From: CAYRNY01 sp964425755
Lineage (GTDB): Bacteria; Chloroflexota; Anaerolineae; Aggregatilineales; Aggregatilineaceae
Length of the DNA stretch: 64,000 bases
Direction: 5' to 3'
Assembly (NCBI GenBank): GCA_964425755.1
Contig: CAYRNY010000013.1
Span: forward strand, 1-64,000
Shown: positions 22,574 to 30,759 of the stretch, in pieces
Layout: every line of letters begins with the position of its first letter
How positions within the stretch are numbered: the stretch's first letter is position 1
The notes under the pieces: generated by a model
Told to the model about the DNA's origin: nothing
Database searches by the model: none
What the model saw: the letters and a program-made list of their open reading frames with translations, nothing else
Made by a program: the position numbers and the translations under genes

Positions 22574-24190
22574 ATGACCGACGAACAACTCCCTGAAGTG
22601 ACACTCTCCGCGCAAGACACTTATGTCCTGGCCCGGGCGCTGGTTGGTCTGGACTGGCAGGAATTGCCGTGCAGTCCACCGGTGCGCCTCATTCTATCCA
22701 ATACCAACATGGCGGTCCCGGATGAGGTCAGCACGCTGCGGCGGCTGCTGGGATCGGAAGGCTTGAATGCCATCATCAAGGTGGATCCCAACGGACCCGC
22801 GCCGGTCACGCAGCTCCGTTCCGGTGATGTCAACACCGTACCCGATTTACCCCCTTCTGCCCATCTCACGCCTGAACAGACCGCCCAGGCTGCCGAAGTC
22901 GGGCAGTGGCTGGACGAGTACGTCGCCTGGGCGAGTCACGCGGCCAATGAAACACCGCTGCGTTTCCATGAAGGCGCGGGCTTGTGGCTGGCGGCGCTGG
23001 CGATTGGCCGCCGCCTATACATCCACACGCCCTGGCGGCAGAAAATCCATCCTAACCTCTACGTGATGCTGGTGGCCGTATCGACCTACTACCGCAAGTC
23101 CGCCGGTTTGAATCTCGCCCATGACCTGGCCCGCGCGGCGATGCCGCACATGATCCTGCCGCAGCCGGGGTCACCGGAAGCGTTCATGAGCATGTTGGGG
23201 GGTGTGTTGCCGCCCAACTTCGAGGATATCCCGGCGCGCGATCGCGAGCGGCTGATCACAGGTAATCGGTTTGCAGCCCAGCGCGGCATCATCCGTGACG
23301 AACTCTCAGCGCTGTTCAAGTCGATGGGCCGGGACTACATGCAAGGGCTGAAAGAGCTGATCATGCAGCTCTACGACTGCCCGGATTACCTGGATTCGCA
23401 CACCAACAATCGCGGGTTGGTTGTGATTCGGGATGCGGCGCTCTCCATCCTGGGAGCGGCGACTCCGGCGGAATTATCCGTCTCGTTGAGCGTCAACGAC
23501 TGGTACAACGGCGCGCTGGCGCGTTTTGTGCTGCTCACGCCGGAGCCGGAGTATGCCGAACGGGAAGCCGCGCGGGAAGCGACCATGCCGGAGGGCTTGG
23601 CACGCGGATTGCGCCAGTTGCATGAAGCGCTGCCCGCGCCGCCCAAACCGGAAGCCATCGGTGAGGTGCCCAGCATCGAGTCCTGGTCGCTGGTGGCGAC
23701 CGACCTTTGGGAACCAATGCACGCCTACGAACGCGCGCTGCGCGAGATGACCGCACCGAATTCGCCGTTGGATGACCGGCTGCGCACGGTCTACGGGCGG
23801 TTGCACGTCCAGGCGCTGAAGGTCGCCATCATTCTGGCCGCGCTGGATTGGGTGGCGCTGGGCGAGCGGCGGCAGGGCAAGCCGGTCGTGCGTGCGGCGC
23901 ACTGGTACCGCGCCCAGCAGATCGTGGAAACGTGGCGCGCATCGGCTCACCGCCTGCTGCATGACCTGGGTGAGAGCGAAGAAGCTCGGCTGGAGATGCG
24001 GATTTTGCGCTTGCTGGCCGGTCAGCCTAATGGGCTGTCGGTGCGCAGTATTTACCGCACGCTGCGCTCGCCGCGCAAGCCGGTGATTGAAGCGCTCAAG
24101 GCGCTGGAACTGGATGGCCGGGTTGAGCAGGACTTCGTGCGCAACGGGCAGCATGGCCGTAAAGCCGAGACCTATCGTTTGATTGGATAG
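22574..24190 (+). CDS. DUF3987 (YfjI-type) helicase-like protein
   Basis: The 538-residue protein matches DUF3987 proteins, which carry a degenerate RecA/DnaB-like core and occur with primases on plasmids, phages and integrative elements. The nucleotide-binding region is VAVSTYYRKSAGLNLAHDL (about residues 170-190), an altered Walker A. Later landmarks are RGIIRDELSALF, LQLYDCPDYLDSHTNNR-like and DAALSILGAATPAEL. The C-terminus (about 475-538) looks like a winged helix. GGAG lies about ten bases before the ATG at 22574. With the downstream CHC2 primase it probably forms the element's replication or post-transfer priming module. Confidence 0.75.
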   Translation: MTDEQLPEVTLSAQDTYVLARALVGLDWQELPCSPPVRLILSNTNMAVPDEVSTLRRLLGSEGLNAIIKVDPNGPAPVTQLRSGDVNTVPDLPPSAHLTPEQTAQAAEVGQWLDEYVAWASHAANETPLRFHEGAGLWLAALAIGRRLYIHTPWRQKIHPNLYVMLVAVSTYYRKSAGLNLAHDLARAAMPHMILPQPGSPEAFMSMLGGVLPPNFEDIPARDRERLITGNRFAAQRGIIRDELSALFKSMGRDYMQGLKELIMQLYDCPDYLDSHTNNRGLVVIRDAALSILGAATPAELSVSLSVNDWYNGALARFVLLTPEPEYAEREAAREATMPEGLARGLRQLHEALPAPPKPEAIGEVPSIESWSLVATDLWEPMHAYERALREMTAPNSPLDDRLRTVYGRLHVQALKVAIILAALDWVALGERRQGKPVVRAAHWYRAQQIVETWRASAHRLLHDLGESEEARLEMRILRLLAGQPNGLSVRSIYRTLRSPRKPVIEALKALELDGRVEQDFVRNGQHGRKAETYRLIG

Positions 24191-24211
24191 GGTCCGCCGA
24201 CAAACTGTCGC

Positions 24212-24345
24212 GTGACAGAATCGCGAATGTGTCAATCTGTCACAGAGCGTGACACAAAGCCCCATTTGAGGGGGAGTGAATGTGTCACGCGGTGGTGACA
24301 CAATGCCCGATTGTGTCACTGTCGCACCATCATTTTTGCGTGACA
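24212..24345. repeat. Cluster of GTGACA/TGTCAC repeats
   Basis: Seven exact GTGACA or TGTCAC hexamers occur in 134 bases, at 24212, 24238, 24249, 24283, 24295, 24314 and 24340 (first base), plus a near copy GTGTCAA at 24229. Orientation alternates, so neighbours form small palindromes. The block fills the gap between the DUF3987 gene and the primase gene. This looks like an iteron-type origin or a multi-site operator; there are no regular spacers of CRISPR type. Confidence 0.6.
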
Positions 24346-24367
24346 CTTTGATTATCAGGGTGCAACG

Positions 24368-25396
24368 ATGCATCGAATCGACACCAAAGCATTGAAAGAA
24401 AAGCACGATCTGCGCCGTATCGTCGAGCAGGATCTGGGACCCGCGCCGGTGCATAGTGGGCGGGCCAGCCTGTGGAAATGCCCGTTTCATGGCGAGCGTA
24501 AGGGGTACAGTCTGGCCGTGTGGGCGGATGGGTTTCGCTGTTTTGGCAAGTGCCAGATCAGCGGCGACGTCTTCGACTGGCTGCGACGCTACCGTAAGCT
24601 GGATTTCCGCGCAGCGGTCGACGTGTTGGGACAGGTGGATGTCTCGACACCGTCTGCGCCTGGTGTTCGTTCAATTCCGGCGACTGCGCCCCCGTCTGTT
24701 GACTGGCAAACGGCGGCGCGCGAGGTCGTTGACCAGGCTGAAGAATGGTTGTGGGATGCGCCGGGCGAAGCCGCTCTGACCTACCTGCTGGAAGAACGCG
24801 GATTGACCGAAAAAACCATTCGCGCGGCGCGATTAGGTGTGGTTGTCGGCGGTTATCGCGAATGGTTAACGATGGCCGGACTGAATGTGCCGTGCGGCAT
24901 TACGATCCCGTGGTTCACCGGCGAGACGCTCTGGGCGGTGAAGGTGCGCCGTTTAGCGGGACGAGTCAAGTATAGCCAGATCGCAGGGGGCAGCAGCAGT
25001 GGCCTGTATCGTGGTGACGCACTTGCTAACGCACGTGCGGCGTTGTTCTGTGAAGGCGAATTCGACGCTCTGGTCGCGCACCAGGAAGCGGAGCCGCTGG
25101 TCGCGGCGGTATCGTTGGGCAGCGCCGGTAACACTTTGAGCGACCGGTGGATCGTCGATCTCGTCACCGTGCCCCTGATCCTGGTGGCCTATGATGTTGA
25201 CCCGGCAGGGCTTAAAGGTGCCGCGAGGCTGCAAGCGCTCTCCGACCGGGTGTATACCGTTCAAGTGCCGAAAGGCAAGGACATTACGGAGTTCTACAAA
25301 CAGAGTGAAGAAGGTGAAGTATTCACCTGGCTGTCACATGAGCTGCGGCGGGTGCGCCAGGAAGCGATTTCGCGCCAAATGAGAGGTGAGAAATGA
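24368..25396 (+). CDS. CHC2 zinc-finger / Toprim primase (DnaG-type)
   Basis: This 342-residue primase-like protein begins with a CHC2 zinc ribbon (C38-x2-H41 in WKCPFHGERKG, then C58 and C62 in FRCFGKCQ). A Toprim domain lies in the second half (FCEGEFDAL at about 220, the acidic DVDPAG at about 275). It lacks the C-terminal helicase-interaction domain of chromosomal DnaG. It would make RNA primers for element replication or for second-strand synthesis after transfer. The gene follows the repeat cluster and the DUF3987 gene on the same strand, with only a weak CAGGG ribosome site. Confidence 0.85.
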   Translation: MHRIDTKALKEKHDLRRIVEQDLGPAPVHSGRASLWKCPFHGERKGYSLAVWADGFRCFGKCQISGDVFDWLRRYRKLDFRAAVDVLGQVDVSTPSAPGVRSIPATAPPSVDWQTAAREVVDQAEEWLWDAPGEAALTYLLEERGLTEKTIRAARLGVVVGGYREWLTMAGLNVPCGITIPWFTGETLWAVKVRRLAGRVKYSQIAGGSSSGLYRGDALANARAALFCEGEFDALVAHQEAEPLVAAVSLGSAGNTLSDRWIVDLVTVPLILVAYDVDPAGLKGAARLQALSDRVYTVQVPKGKDITEFYKQSEEGEVFTWLSHELRRVRQEAISRQMRGEK

Positions 25397-25685
25397 CAGA
25401 CCGTTTATTCAAGAAAACCCGTCAGGCGCTTCAGGACGCGCGTGGCGGCTTGACAAACGGGCCAACATGCTATAGTTTGATGCTAGCTGAGAATAACAAG
25501 GCGAACCGTGCGGAGTGTTGCTGCACCCCACACGGCTCTAACCCGACACTGATCCAGCCAGTGACCGGGCTGCATGGCATTATACAAGATCGCGGGACTT
25601 CTGTCTTGCGTGGATTCTGCGGCCCTACTGACTCGACTGTCGGTTTGGGTCGCTTTGCTGTTCTGAGCGTCGGGAGAGTGTAGGC
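25397..25685. other. Interval without a convincing gene; possible leader or small RNA
   Basis: A 96-codon frame starts with an ATGA overlap at the primase stop and could encode a coupled peptide beginning MTDRLFKKTRQALQDARGG. The rest of that frame is Cys- and Thr-rich and not protein-like, and a promoter-like TTGACA lies inside it. A hairpin candidate (CCGTGCGGAGTG around TTGCTG, then CACCCCACACGG) lies at about 25507-25536. I favour a short or decayed coding start followed by an untranslated leader for the next gene. Confidence 0.35.
25450..25476 (+). promoter_or_regulatory. Possible promoter ahead of the recombinase-like genes
   Basis: A consensus TTGACA at 25450-25455 is followed by TATAGT at 25471-25476, but the spacer is only 15 bases, which is short for a strong promoter. 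If used, the transcript would have a leader of about 200 bases before the small gene at 25686. Confidence 0.3.
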
Positions 25686-25868
25686 ATGGCGAAATACACC
25701 TTCTCCCACGGCAAAGTCGGAGTGGAGGATGGCATGTACGTGCCAATCCCCCGCAAAGATCGGCGTTTAGCACGGACTGGTGTTTTGATCGTCATCCCAC
25801 CGCAGTCACGTGCCAGCAAGCATCCTGAATCCACGCCAGATAAGGAGAACACGCATGGCGAACGGTAA
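25686..25868 (+). CDS. Small basic hypothetical protein
   Basis: The 60-residue product (opening MAKYTFSHGKVGVEDGMYVP) is basic in its middle (RKDRRLARTG) and has a short hydrophobic strand before a polar tail. A GGGAGAG site precedes the ATG. It overlaps the following recombinase-like gene by 14 bases. Small proteins upstream of serine recombinases sometimes act as excision (directionality) factors, but nothing in this sequence proves that. I recognise no family. Confidence 0.4.
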   Translation: MAKYTFSHGKVGVEDGMYVPIPRKDRRLARTGVLIVIPPQSRASKHPESTPDKENTHGER

Positions 25869-26364
25869 TGAATTCCCCCTTTCTCGTGTCGTAATCTGGC
25901 TTCCCGATTGTCAATCCACGGAAGCCGAAGCCTTCGAACAGTTTTGCCGCAACACAGTGATGGGCCTGAATGGCCAGGTTGTGGCGACTCTACACAACAA
26001 CCCCCAAAGACTGCTGGCTGTACTTCAAGCAGGCGAAGTTGACACCATAATATACCCCAAACACGGATCGCTAGTCCGTGACTCACTCCTGGCGGGTATC
26101 GTACATGGCGTCCTTCTCGGGTTGTTTGGGGTGACGTTGTATTGTGCCGGAGAGCGTACTTTTCTGGCCGTTCCGCAAGCGTTTGTTCATCTTGTGCAAG
26201 ACGCGATGACAACCCACTTGCAGACGTTTTATGCACAATCCTTGCCGTTAGTTAGTGGTGCAGTGCCGATGGGCTATCGGCGGGTGGGGGACACGGTTCA
26301 GGTCGATCCCGTTCAGGCCGAACAGGTGCGTGAAGTCTTTTCGAGTAAGGCGACTGAGCGCTAA
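25855..26364 (+). CDS. Serine-recombinase-like protein lacking catalytic residues
   Basis: This 169-residue protein aligns with the resolvase domain and the start of the recombinase domain of the active recombinase encoded just downstream. RVVIWLPDCQS stands where the active protein has YAIYARYSS, and DTIIYPKHGSLVRD where it has DACVMWKFDRLARD. At the end, VPMGYRR with VDPVQAEQVREVF matches the P-x-GY and IVRRAF region. The catalytic Ser and Arg of Y-x-R-x-S are Cys19 and Pro17 here, and the DR of the DRLxRD motif is GS. It should therefore bind DNA or its partner without cutting. AAGGAGAA precedes the ATG at 25855. It may be an accessory or directionality factor, or a decaying paralogue. Confidence 0.7.
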   Translation: MANGNEFPLSRVVIWLPDCQSTEAEAFEQFCRNTVMGLNGQVVATLHNNPQRLLAVLQAGEVDTIIYPKHGSLVRDSLLAGIVHGVLLGLFGVTLYCAGERTFLAVPQAFVHLVQDAMTTHLQTFYAQSLPLVSGAVPMGYRRVGDTVQVDPVQAEQVREVFSSKATER

Positions 26365-26374
26365 ACAGCGGTGT

Positions 26375-26420
26375 AGTGTGGGAACTCTCCGAATGTGGGT
26401 AAGAGTTCCCACACTTTTCT
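26375..26420 (+). terminator. Rho-independent terminator before the recombinase gene
   Basis: A 14-bp perfect stem (AGTGTGGGAACTCT / AGAGTTCCCACACT, 13-base loop) is followed by TTTCT. It lies between the defective recombinase-like gene and the active recombinase gene, so the latter is separately transcribed or regulated by read-through. Confidence 0.75.
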
Positions 26421-26462
26421 GACTGATGTGGATAACATGTTTTACGAATGGAGTATGGAACA

Positions 26463-28148
26463 ATGGCAACCCAAAAACGAACTCGTTATGCAATTTACGC
26501 CCGGTATTCATCCGAAATGCAGAACGAAATCAGCCTGGAAGACCAGGAAGCGGTCTGCCGCCAATTCATTGCCGAAAAAGACGGCGTGGTTGTTGGCGTG
26601 TATAAGGATGGTGCGAAGAACGGTTGGAGTCTGGACCGCGATGGTTTCCAGCAGATGCGGGCGGCAGCTGAACGCGGCAAATTCGATGCCTGTGTCATGT
26701 GGAAATTCGACCGTCTGGCGCGTGATCATAATCATGCGGTTGTGATCAAATTGCTCTTGCGCCGTGAGTACGGGCTGAAGCTGTTCTGTGTGGAAGGTTT
26801 CAGCGAAGACGATGAGGACGCCGGACCATATGGGGCGATGATGGAGCAGTTGTTGGCGGTGTTTTCGGCTTTCTACTCGCGCAACCTGAGTACCGAAGCC
26901 AAGCGCGCCAAGCATCAACGCGCCATTCGTGGTGAATTCAACGGCAGTGTTCCTCCGATTGGTTACGACCTGGTACGGGTGGCCGATGCCACCGACGAGC
27001 GCCCCGCAGGGTTGTACATCAATCTGCGCCAGGCGGCGATTGTGCGGCGAGCGTTCATTCTGTATTCAACCGGTAATTACAGTGATGCCGATATAGCGGA
27101 GTGGATGAATAAGCAGCGGGTGATCCAGGAACTGCGGGCAGGCAAGCAGCCGATGAACAAACACACTGTGCGTGATATGCTGCAAAACAAGGTCTATACA
27201 GGCCGGGTGCCTTACTCAGAGACGCTTTACAATGGCACGCTGGGTGAGGGCAAGAAATCCAGTCGCCACCGCAAGACATGGTATGAAGGTAAACACCAGG
27301 GATTTATCACTGATGAGTTGTTCGAAGCGTGCGCGTTGGTCCGCGAGAGCATGGTCAGTCACCGGATGCCAACCAACCGGCGGCGGACATACGTGTTGCA
27401 CGACCGCACGTTCTGTGCACGGTGCATTGTGGCCATGCCGCGCGGGTTGCAGGACGATAACTATGGCAAGATGCGCCCCATGTGGGACAAGCGGCGTGCG
27501 ACGGGCTACTATCGTTGCTTGTGCAAAGAACGGGGTTATGACGATTGCGGCCAGTTGAGTATCCGTGAAGACGATCTGAATGAGCAGGTGGTTGAGATTC
27601 TGGCCGGACTTGAAGTCCCGGCGGATTTCCGTGACCGCGTGGAAGAAGCAGTGCGCAGCCGCGTCGAGAACGAAGCTGCCTTACAACGTATGGAAGAGAT
27701 TCAGGCAATCATCGAGCGCATTGATTTTCGTTGGGATCATGGGTTTATTGATAAGGATGAGTATTTCGACAAGCGTGTTCAGCTTGAACGCGAAATCGAA
27801 GCACTACGCCCCATTGATTACGATGATTTGCAGGAAGCAGCGGACCTGATTAAGCACTTCCGTGCGTACTGGGACCAATGCGCTGAAATGGATGAGCCAG
27901 ATGAAGCACGCCAACAACTCTTAGCCAAAATCGTTGATCAGGTATTTGTCTACGACGAACAAGTGGTAGCCATTGCACTGCACGGTGACTTTCATGTGGT
28001 GTTGGATGACAATGATGCGATGCCGGTCGAAATTGCAGAGGTTTTAGGGGAAAAAATCGACGCGCGCCATTCGGAAATGACGCGCGGTCGGTGCGGGAGC
28101 GACGGGATTCGAACCCGCGATCTCCGGCTTGACAGGCCGGCATGTTAA
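26463..28148 (+). CDS. Large serine recombinase (site-specific integrase)
   Basis: The 561-residue protein has a resolvase catalytic domain (1-150; YARYSS with nucleophile about Ser16, then FDRLARD near residue 83). A recombinase domain follows (about 165-280, starting PPIGYDLV), then a zinc ribbon (CARCIVAMPRG with CLCKERGYDDC) and a coiled coil (about 395-470). It would insert and excise the element. The last residues (GIRTRDLRLDRPAC) are encoded by the antisense of tRNA-Asp, so the 3' end of the gene lies inside the attachment site. The ATG at 26463 is chosen from a GGAG about ten bases upstream; an in-frame ATG at 26448 would add five residues. Confidence 0.92.
   Translation: MATQKRTRYAIYARYSSEMQNEISLEDQEAVCRQFIAEKDGVVVGVYKDGAKNGWSLDRDGFQQMRAAAERGKFDACVMWKFDRLARDHNHAVVIKLLLRREYGLKLFCVEGFSEDDEDAGPYGAMMEQLLAVFSAFYSRNLSTEAKRAKHQRAIRGEFNGSVPPIGYDLVRVADATDERPAGLYINLRQAAIVRRAFILYSTGNYSDADIAEWMNKQRVIQELRAGKQPMNKHTVRDMLQNKVYTGRVPYSETLYNGTLGEGKKSSRHRKTWYEGKHQGFITDELFEACALVRESMVSHRMPTNRRRTYVLHDRTFCARCIVAMPRGLQDDNYGKMRPMWDKRRATGYYRCLCKERGYDDCGQLSIREDDLNEQVVEILAGLEVPADFRDRVEEAVRSRVENEAALQRMEEIQAIIERIDFRWDHGFIDKDEYFDKRVQLEREIEALRPIDYDDLQEAADLIKHFRAYWDQCAEMDEPDEARQQLLAKIVDQVFVYDEQVVAIALHGDFHVVLDDNDAMPVEIAEVLGEKIDARHSEMTRGRCGSDGIRTRDLRLDRPAC
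28094..28148. other. Presumed attachment site within tRNA-Asp
   Basis: The 3' part of the tRNA gene coincides with the end of the recombinase reading frame, the usual geometry for an element integrated at a tRNA 3' end. The crossover core cannot be located, because no second copy of the tRNA 3' sequence is seen elsewhere in the window. Confidence 0.45.
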
Positions 28149-28166
28149 CCGCTACACTACGCCCCC
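28094..28166 (-). tRNA. tRNA-Asp (anticodon GTC)
   Basis: The 73-base gene folds as a standard tRNA. The acceptor is GGGGGCG paired with CGCTCCC (one G-U), followed by TA at positions 8-9. The anticodon stem CCGGC/GCCGG carries the loop CTGTCAA with anticodon GTC, and the T arm is GCGGG-TTCGAAT-CCCGT. The discriminator base is G, the Asp identity base. CCA is not encoded. Its 3' half overlaps the recombinase gene on the other strand. Confidence 0.95.
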
Positions 28167-28177
28167 AAGTGAGCCGA

Positions 28178-28206
28178 ATAATAGCATAGCCTCCTGTTGG
28201 CGTCAA
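28178..28206 (-). promoter_or_regulatory. Promoter of tRNA-Asp
   Basis: On the minus strand TTGACG (28206-28201), a 17-base spacer and TATTAT (28183-28178) lie 11 bases before the first base of the tRNA. This is close to a consensus sigma-70-type promoter and lies outside the element, so integration leaves tRNA transcription intact. Confidence 0.75.
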
Positions 28207-28303
28207 GGGCAAAACCCGATGAGTTTCCCACGACGCAATCCTCAAGCAATGCCCCTAGCAGAGCGGTTGTGACCTTCGCCTCGAGTCTGCGTCCGGCAGG
28301 CCT

Positions 28304-29323
28304 TCACAGGTACTTTTGGAAGAACATGATCGTTTGTAGCATCGCCTCTTCGAAGTATGGTGAGTTAATGTCGTGCCCGCCGCCCGCGTACTGGAAAAAC
28401 TGGTAGGTTTTGTTGTGTTCTACCAGTACAGCGACCAGATCAAACGAGTATTTGATGTTGACCACGCTATCGTTGACCGTATGGTGGATTTGGATGGGGC
28501 GCTCCAGGTGTTCAATGTGCTCCGTGAGCGAGACTGCTCGCCAGTACGGTTGGGTTAAACTGGGTTCCCCGTACGCTTCTCTTAACTCGCGTCCGCGCCT
28601 TCTGCTAGGCGATTCTTCGATGTTGCGCCTGCTAGACGGGTCCGAGATGCGGTACTTGGTAAAGTCATCGTAACTGTAAACCGCGCCGGCCCAGATCACA
28701 CCGGCTTTGATATCCGGTTCGATCAACATCGCACGCAGTACGAGATTCCCGGCCATGCTGTGGCCCCACATCCCGATTCCGTCGGGATCGACAAAGTCGA
28801 GCGTTTGCAGGCTCTTGAGCGCGGCGATCGCATCGATGGTGTAAGCCGGCGAAAAGTAGGTGCCCGTAGGCTCCCCTTCGGAGTTACCGTGCCCGCGCAT
28901 GTCAATCTTGAACACCACGAACCCATGACGGGCCAGCGTGTCGACGTAGGCCACATACCGTTCCGTTGTGCGGTAGAGGTCCGGCGGGATAAAGCCGTGA
29001 TTGAACACGATCGCTTTAAAACCGTTTTCCGGCACATCGCCCAGCGGAACGGTCAGCAGGCCGTAGATGGTGTTACCTTCGGAGATGTAACTGACGATGT
29101 GCCGCGAATAGCTGGCCCCGTTGGGAAGCGTTTCCACAAACGTGATCTCGCTGCCTTCAATTTCACGTTCGAGCAGCGCCGCAATGGTTAAATCCTGCCC
29201 GATGTCAAACGCGCTATCCTGGGCTGCCAGGCGGTGTGTGGTGGCGGTTGCGCCTACCAGCACGGCGACCAGGGCGATCGTTACAAGCCACACTCGTCTG
29301 CGATGTCTGGGTCCGATGTTCAT
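28304..29323 (-). CDS. Secreted alpha/beta hydrolase
   Basis: The 339-residue protein has an N-terminal basic/hydrophobic segment (WLVTIALVAVLVGATATT) acting as signal peptide or anchor. The hydrolase fold has HGFIPPD at the oxyanion region, the nucleophile elbow GHSMAG near residue 195, a likely acid Asp in NDSVVN near 290 and the catalytic His in GGGHD near 318. The DMRGHGNSEG segment is typical of peptidase/esterase-type hydrolases of the S9/X-Pro or acyl-esterase groups. The substrate is unknown; it should act outside the membrane. It is the first chromosomal gene next to the integration site and appears to be monocistronic. Confidence 0.85.
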   Translation of the reverse strand: MNIGPRHRRRVWLVTIALVAVLVGATATTHRLAAQDSAFDIGQDLTIAALLEREIEGSEITFVETLPNGASYSRHIVSYISEGNTIYGLLTVPLGDVPENGFKAIVFNHGFIPPDLYRTTERYVAYVDTLARHGFVVFKIDMRGHGNSEGEPTGTYFSPAYTIDAIAALKSLQTLDFVDPDGIGMWGHSMAGNLVLRAMLIEPDIKAGVIWAGAVYSYDDFTKYRISDPSSRRNIEESPSRRRGRELREAYGEPSLTQPYWRAVSLTEHIEHLERPIQIHHTVNDSVVNIKYSFDLVAVLVEHNKTYQFFQYAGGGHDINSPYFEEAMLQTIMFFQKYL

Positions 29324-29470
29324 GTCGCTGTCCTCTTCGATCTTCCACTAAAACGCGGGGAGTTTCTAACCTACCGGTAAGGCTTTTCCCAACGAAACTG
29401 CCGATGTCTACAGTTATAATCATTTTGAATTGCGGTTTCCCACTTCTATCACTGATCCGGAAGGAAAGAC

Positions 29471-29505
29471 AAAACTGGAGCCTGATTGTGGTAACCAGAC
29501 TCCAG
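29471..29505 (-). terminator. Terminator after the secreted repeat protein
   Basis: On the minus strand CTGGAG-T-CTG pairs with CAG-G-CTCCAG (10 bp with one G-U) and is followed by TTTTGT, 34 bases after the stop of the secreted repeat-protein gene. Confidence 0.65.
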
Positions 29506-29538
29506 CTTGATCACTGGCGTGCAGTATGCGGGATAATG

Positions 29539-30759
29539 TTACCTGGCACAGGTGAGCGCCATAAGTTGCCAGTCACCGTTCGGCGCGACGGTCATCTCGA
29601 CCGTTGCCAGCGCGTAAGTCGTGTAGCTATCCGGCCCGGCGGCGTACGCGCCCATGATCTGCAGGGTCGCGCTTGCGTCGGCATCAGTAGTCACCCGCTC
29701 GGCACTCACCCAGGCGGGCAGGTCTTGCGCGCAGAGGAACGGATCAGCCGGGACCGCTTCGTCACTGCGGTACGTTGCGAGCAGTTCATCGAGCACGTCC
29801 TGGCCCATGTACTGCGCCCAGGGATAGGGTGCCCAGTCCGCGATCGGCGTGCGGTCGATGCCGCGATCCATGTCGTAGCGCATGTAGCGCAGGAACTCGT
29901 TGTAGAGCAGCTCCGCGACCGTCTCCGGTGCGACCGCGCAGGCGATGTTATCGATCTGCCACTGCTCACCAGCCTTCACCAACGTGACCGTCAGTGTCTT
30001 CGGGTCCGGATTGCCCGCGAAGTATTCGCGTACCAGCATGGTCGCTTCGTCCTGTCCCACCTGCACCTCGTTGACCGCGGTCGAGATCGGCACGTCCTGC
30101 GCGCAGAGCACCGGGTCTCCGAAGCCGGGTTCGCGCTGTTCCCAGGCTTCCGCGATCCGCGCGTTGAGGTCGCCCGTCAGGAAGGGGTAGCCGGATTCCA
30201 TCTCGCTATGCCGCGGTGCGCCTTCGCCCTGGCGCAGTTGGTTCAGGTACCAGTTATAGAATGACTGTGTGACTCCACGCGGGGTGATGCTCTCCTGGCA
30301 GATGACGTTTTCGATCTGCCAGGCACCGTCCACCTCGGCCAGCGCGACCACGAACCGGTACGGCTGCGGGTTCCAGGCGAAGTAGGTGCTCACCAGCGCG
30401 GCAGCGTCATATTCGGTCAGGTGATCGATCATCTCGATTTCGAAGCTCTCTGGCACATCCTGTGCGCAGATGAACGGATCGTAGTGGTAGCCACCTTCCG
30501 TTTCACGGATCGTCACGACGCGATCGATCAGGTTGGCGCTGAGTTCCTCGCGTTCCTTGTAGCTGCCATCGACGAGGGGGTTACGAAATTCCTCGATGGT
30601 TTCATCGTAGCCCGTGTAATCGATGTACCAGTTATAGAAGCTGGTGACGACATCGGCGGGATCGTCCTGCGCGGTGGCGGGCGTTACAGCAAGCGCCAGC
30701 AGCACGCAGACCAACACGAACGGTAGATATTGGCGAAGCTTGCGATACATGGTTTGCAC
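29539..30759 (-). CDS. Secreted protein with three DUF3828-like repeats
   Basis: The 406-residue protein has a signal peptide (hydrophobic core FVLVCVLLALAVTPATA, cleavage about residue 30). Three tandem modules of about 120 residues follow. Each opens with a helix containing FYNWY or LYNEF, has a central DP-F/V-L-CAQD motif, and closes with W-Q-I/L and a Cys (WQIENVICQ, WQIDNIAC, WQLMALTC). The Cys of CAQD and the terminal Cys may form a disulphide in each module. The pattern fits DUF3828, a secreted NTF2-like domain of unknown function. The third copy is the most diverged. A terminator follows. Confidence 0.75.
   Translation of the reverse strand: MQTMYRKLRQYLPFVLVCVLLALAVTPATAQDDPADVVTSFYNWYIDYTGYDETIEEFRNPLVDGSYKEREELSANLIDRVVTIRETEGGYHYDPFICAQDVPESFEIEMIDHLTEYDAAALVSTYFAWNPQPYRFVVALAEVDGAWQIENVICQESITPRGVTQSFYNWYLNQLRQGEGAPRHSEMESGYPFLTGDLNARIAEAWEQREPGFGDPVLCAQDVPISTAVNEVQVGQDEATMLVREYFAGNPDPKTLTVTLVKAGEQWQIDNIACAVAPETVAELLYNEFLRYMRYDMDRGIDRTPIADWAPYPWAQYMGQDVLDELLATYRSDEAVPADPFLCAQDLPAWVSAERVTTDADASATLQIMGAYAAGPDSYTTYALATVEMTVAPNGDWQLMALTCAR

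Noticed and set aside
24212..24345. Possible CRISPR-like array
   Set aside because: The repeats are only six bases long, alternate in orientation and have irregular spacing; there are no spacers of constant length and no cas genes.
28100..28148. Reading the C-terminus GIRTRDLRLDRPAC as a protein domain
   Set aside because: This peptide is the translation of the antisense strand of a tRNA gene. It is part of the recombinase frame but not a conserved domain.
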